A stretch of 64,000 nt of DNA from an uncultured bacterium (lineage in GTDB: Bacteria > Bacillota > Clostridia > Lachnospirales > Lachnospiraceae), in assembly GCA_905215625.1 (NCBI GenBank), contig CAJMQQ010000004.1, positions 1 through 64,000 on the forward strand, read 5' to 3'. Positions 61,065 to 64,000 of the stretch are shown here, piece by piece. Within the stretch, counting starts at the first letter, position 1. Each line of letters starts with the position of its first letter. The position numbers were made by a program, and so were the translations under genes. Below the pieces are notes generated by a model. It was not told the DNA's origin, ran no database searches, and worked only from the letters and a program-made list of their open reading frames with translations.

Positions 61065-62786
61065 ATGGAATGGAACAGTCAGAGAGTAAGAAAACTGGCC
61101 CCGGAAAATGATCCGCTGAAAATTGGTATGGGCTGGACAGTAGAAGATTTAGACAAACCGCAGATTTTAGTGGAGAGCACGTTTGGAGACAGTCATCCAG
61201 GAAGCGCCCACTTAAACATTTTCGTTGAAGAAGCCATGAGAGGAATCAAGGATGCAGGCGGAAAGGGCGCCAGATATTATACCACAGATATTTGCGACGG
61301 AATTGCCCAGGGTCACGACGGAATCAACTATTCTCTGGCGCACAGGGACATGATTGCCAACATGATTGAAATTCATGGAAGCTCCACAGGATTTGACGGC
61401 GGCGTATTTATCGCAAGCTGCGACAAGTCTGTACCGGCCTGCCTGATGGGACTTGCAAGACTGGATATGCCTTCCATCGTTATTACCGGAGGAGTTATGG
61501 ACGCAGGTCCGGATTTACTGACCCTGGAACAGATTGGAATGTATTCTGCCATGTGCCAGAGAGGCGAGATTACGGAAGAAAAGTTTACGTATTATAAGCA
61601 TAATGCTTGTCCATCCTGCGGCGCCTGCTCGTTTATGGGAACGGCATCTACCATGCAGGTAATGGCAGAAGCGCTTGGCCTGATGCTTCCTGGTTCTGCG
61701 TTAATGCCTGCAACCTGCGAGGATTTAAAAGACATGGCTTATAAGGCAGGAAAACAGATTATGGAACTGGCAAAAATGGGTTTAAAGGCCAGTGACATTG
61801 TAACTATGAAGTCTTTTGAAAATGCAATTATGGTACACGCTGCCATTTCCGGTTCTACCAATTCCCTGCTTCACATTCCGGCAATGGCCCATGAACTGGG
61901 GTTGGAACTGGATTCCGATACCTTTGATCGGATGCACAGAGGCGCTCACTATCTGTTAGACATCCGTCCGGCAGGCAAGTGGCCGGCGCAGTTCTTCTAC
62001 TATGCAGGCGGCGTACCGGCTGTTATGGAAGAAATCAAGTCCATGCTTCATCTGGACGTTATGACCGTAACTGGAAAGACTCTGGGAGAAAATCTGGAAG
62101 AATTAAAGAAGAATGGTTTCTACGATAAATGTGAAGAATATTTAAAGAAATGGGGATTAAAGAGAACGGATGTAATCCGTACATTTGATAATCCAATCGG
62201 AACGGATGGAACCGTAGCGATTTTAAAGGGCAACCTGGCTCCGGAAGGCTCTGTAGTAAAGCATTCTGCAGTTCCGAAGGAGATGTTCCAGGCGGTACTC
62301 CGAGCAAGACCATTTGACTGCGAAGAAGACGCCATTGCGGCAGTATTGTCCCATGAAATCCAGCCAGGCGACGCGGTATTTATCCGCTATGAAGGGCCCA
62401 AGGGATCCGGTATGCCGGAAATGTTCTATACAACCGAAGCGATTGCTTCTGATCCGGAACTTGGAAAGAGCATAGCCCTGATTACAGACGGAAGATTTTC
62501 CGGCGCGTCAAAAGGCCCTGCAATTGGCCATGTATCTCCGGAAGCGGCAGAAGGCGGCCCCATTGCCCTGGTGGAAGAAGGTGACCTGATTAAGATTGAC
62601 ATTCCGGCAAGAATCCTGGAAATCGTAGGAATTAACGGAAAAGAGCTTCCAAAGGAAGAGGTGGATAAGATTCTTGCAGAACGGAAAAAAGCATGGCAGC
62701 CAAAGCCTGCAAAATATACCAGAGGCGTATTAAAAATTTACTCCGAACACGCAGTATCTCCGATGAAGGGCGGATACATGGTATAA
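61065..62786 (+). CDS. IlvD/Edd-family dehydratase, probably sugar-acid directed
   Basis: The 573-residue iron-sulfur dehydratase has the family cluster residues: SCDKSVPACLMG, NACPSCGACSFMGTAST and an early FGDSHPGSAH. It also has the C-terminal DGRFSGASKGPAIGHVSPEA, where Ser is the catalytic base. Classical IlvD acts on dihydroxy acids of valine and isoleucine. Subfamilies act on xylonate, gluconate and related acids. Position between an FCD regulator and a mannitol/fructuronate-type dehydrogenase favours sugar-acid catabolism. No other ilv gene is nearby. AGGAGG precedes the ATG. Confidence 0.87.
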   Translation: MEWNSQRVRKLAPENDPLKIGMGWTVEDLDKPQILVESTFGDSHPGSAHLNIFVEEAMRGIKDAGGKGARYYTTDICDGIAQGHDGINYSLAHRDMIANMIEIHGSSTGFDGGVFIASCDKSVPACLMGLARLDMPSIVITGGVMDAGPDLLTLEQIGMYSAMCQRGEITEEKFTYYKHNACPSCGACSFMGTASTMQVMAEALGLMLPGSALMPATCEDLKDMAYKAGKQIMELAKMGLKASDIVTMKSFENAIMVHAAISGSTNSLLHIPAMAHELGLELDSDTFDRMHRGAHYLLDIRPAGKWPAQFFYYAGGVPAVMEEIKSMLHLDVMTVTGKTLGENLEELKKNGFYDKCEEYLKKWGLKRTDVIRTFDNPIGTDGTVAILKGNLAPEGSVVKHSAVPKEMFQAVLRARPFDCEEDAIAAVLSHEIQPGDAVFIRYEGPKGSGMPEMFYTTEAIASDPELGKSIALITDGRFSGASKGPAIGHVSPEAAEGGPIALVEEGDLIKIDIPARILEIVGINGKELPKEEVDKILAERKKAWQPKPAKYTRGVLKIYSEHAVSPMKGGYMV

Positions 62787-62830
62787 AGAAAATTCAGTGA
62801 TGATTCTGCATCACCAGAGAACGATCTATG

Positions 62831-62867
62831 GTGCTGCCGCGCTAAAACCAGTGCGGCAGCACTTTTT
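62831..62867 (+). terminator. Strong terminator after the dehydratase gene
   Basis: A perfect 10-bp GC-rich stem (62831-62840 with 62853-62862) is followed by TTTTT. Confidence 0.93.
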
Positions 62868-62901
62868 GCAAATTAAAAAAATTTAAAAAAGAAAAGGAAA
62901 A

Positions 62902-62930
62902 TAGACATAGCCAGCCAATTCGTGTATAAT
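62902..62930 (+). promoter_or_regulatory. Promoter for the terminal dehydrogenase gene
   Basis: TAGACA (62902-62907), a 17-bp spacer and a perfect TATAAT (62925-62930) lie about 70 bp before the start codon. Confidence 0.75.
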
Positions 62931-63000
62931 GATAAATAGGAAACTTTAGAAAAAATACCTGTCTCAGACGGACTGGTTAAAATCTAAGGAGGGAAAACAA

Positions 63001-64000
63001 TGAAATTAAATTATGAAGGATTAAAAGCCAGGGAAGATTGGGAGAAGGCTGGCGTAGCGCTTCCCAAATTTGACTGGAAACAGATGTGTGAGGAAACCGA
63101 AAAGAAACCGGTTTGGCTTCATTTTGGAGCTGGCAACATTTTCCGTGGATTTATTGCAGACTTGCAGCAGGCGTTGTTAGAGCAGGGCAGTGAAACCAGC
63201 GGAATCATTGCGGCAGATACGTTTGACTATGATATTATCGATAAGATTTATACCCCCTATGACAGCATGACCATGATGGTCAGCTTAAAGCCGGATGGAA
63301 ATACTGACAAAAAAGTAATTGCATCTATTGCAAAGGGCCTGCGGGCAGACAGCAAAGACGCTTCCCAGTGGGACGAGCTGAAGAAAATTTTTGCCAGTCC
63401 TTCCCTGCAGATGGTAAGCTATACCATCACAGAAAAGGGATATAGTTTAAGAACCATGACAGGAGAACTGTCTGGTCTGGCATTAAAGGATATGGAGGAG
63501 GGACCAAAAGCTCCGATTCATGCAATGGGCGTTACGGCAGCGCTGTTATATGAGCGTTACAAAGCAGGCGCGGCTCCGATTGCCATGGTCAGCATGGACA
63601 ACTGTTCCCACAATGGAGCCAAGTTAAAAGCAGGCGTTACAGAGATTGCCGATGCTTGGGCAGAAAAGGGACTGGTAGAAAAAGAATTTATCGAGTATTT
63701 AAAGGATGAAGAAAAGGTTTCCTTCCCGTGGAGCATGATTGACAAGATTACTCCAAGACCTGCAAAAGAGATTGAAGTGCAGTTGGAAGAACTGGGCATT
63801 GAAGAGATGGCTCCGGTCGTTACCAGCAAAAACACCTATATTGCGCCTTTTGTAAATGCAGAGATTCCGCAGTACCTGGTTATTGAGGATCGGTTCCCCA
63901 ATGGACGTCCGGCGCTGGAAAAAGCAGGCGTTTATATGACGGACAGAGAAACCGTTAATATGACCGAGAGAATGAAAGTTACCACCTGTTTAAATCCTCT
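63001..64000 (+). CDS. Mannitol dehydrogenase/fructuronate reductase family protein (partial)
   Basis: The frame is open from an ATG behind AAGGAGGG to the window edge, about 333 codons with no stop. The N-terminal part has the NAD-binding region WLHFGAGNIFRGFIADL. MVSMDNCSHNGAKLK and FPWSMIDKITPRP are typical of the mannitol dehydrogenase/UxuB group. Family members are around 500 residues, so the C-terminal helical domain is missing here only because the window ends. The likely role is reduction of fructuronate or a similar keto sugar acid, in line with the regulator and dehydratase upstream. Confidence 0.88.

Overview
The window reads as chromosome of a Lachnospiraceae-type member of the Clostridia. 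The evidence is a SCIFF peptide with its radical-SAM maturase next to a secDF-tgt-yajC run, stand-alone Spo0A C-terminal-domain proteins with a perfect 0A box, a repeat-only cell-wall-binding protein, a CspB-like subtilisin, and consensus sigma-A promoters with strong Shine-Dalgarno sites. I cannot name the genus or species. No rRNA, tRNA, CRISPR array or prophage is visible. Everything left of about 28.0 kb looks clearly AT-richer than everything to the right, and a tyrosine recombinase gene sits at that boundary.

Region 1 (1-28.0 kb) is a surface-polysaccharide island. It opens with an O-antigen-ligase/polymerase-like membrane protein, an initiating sugar-phosphate transferase and a GT2 enzyme, followed by an IS256-family element whose transposase is broken by one missing base. 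Two divergent operons then face away from a 343-bp intergenic region. Each starts with the same four-gene cassette (small GT-A protein, GT2, ABC permease, short ABC ATPase). The left operon continues with UDP-galactopyranose mutase, GT2, a GT2-LicD fusion, an IspD-like cytidylyltransferase, an SDR and an AraD-like epimerase. The right operon continues with GT2, a GT2-TagF fusion, a GT39-like membrane protein and a GtrB-like GT2. They look like two alternative teichoic-acid-like polymers, one with pentitol phosphate and galactofuranose, the other glycerol phosphate-like.

The main discovery candidate is that intergenic region. A perfect 19-bp inverted repeat (16294-16312 and 16557-16575) flanks 244 bp holding two good promoters that both point right, with no comparable leftward promoter. 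This is the layout of an invertible promoter that would switch transcription between the two operons. The nearby tyrosine recombinase is the obvious candidate invertase. The alternative, that the 19 bp is a shared outward extended -10 promoter or operator, cannot be excluded from sequence alone.

Region 2 (28.1-33 kb) holds an amidohydrolase, two small Spo0A-C-like proteins around an XRE regulator, a small cysteine-containing coiled-coil protein and a secreted cell-wall-binding repeat protein. Region 3 (33.2-46.4 kb) is a second glycan locus of higher GC: a thiamine-diphosphate enzyme, an SDR, a C-methyltransferase-SDR fusion, three GT2-type proteins, a second initiating phosphotransferase and an LCP ligase. 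It has no flippase, polymerase or ABC exporter in view.

Region 4 (46.5-64 kb) is mostly housekeeping: HtrA, ClpX, an S8 protease, LspA, a CorC/HlyC protein, the SCIFF locus, SecDF, Tgt and YajC. It ends with a FadR-type regulator, an IlvD/Edd dehydratase and a truncated mannitol/fructuronate dehydrogenase, which together suggest sugar-acid catabolism.
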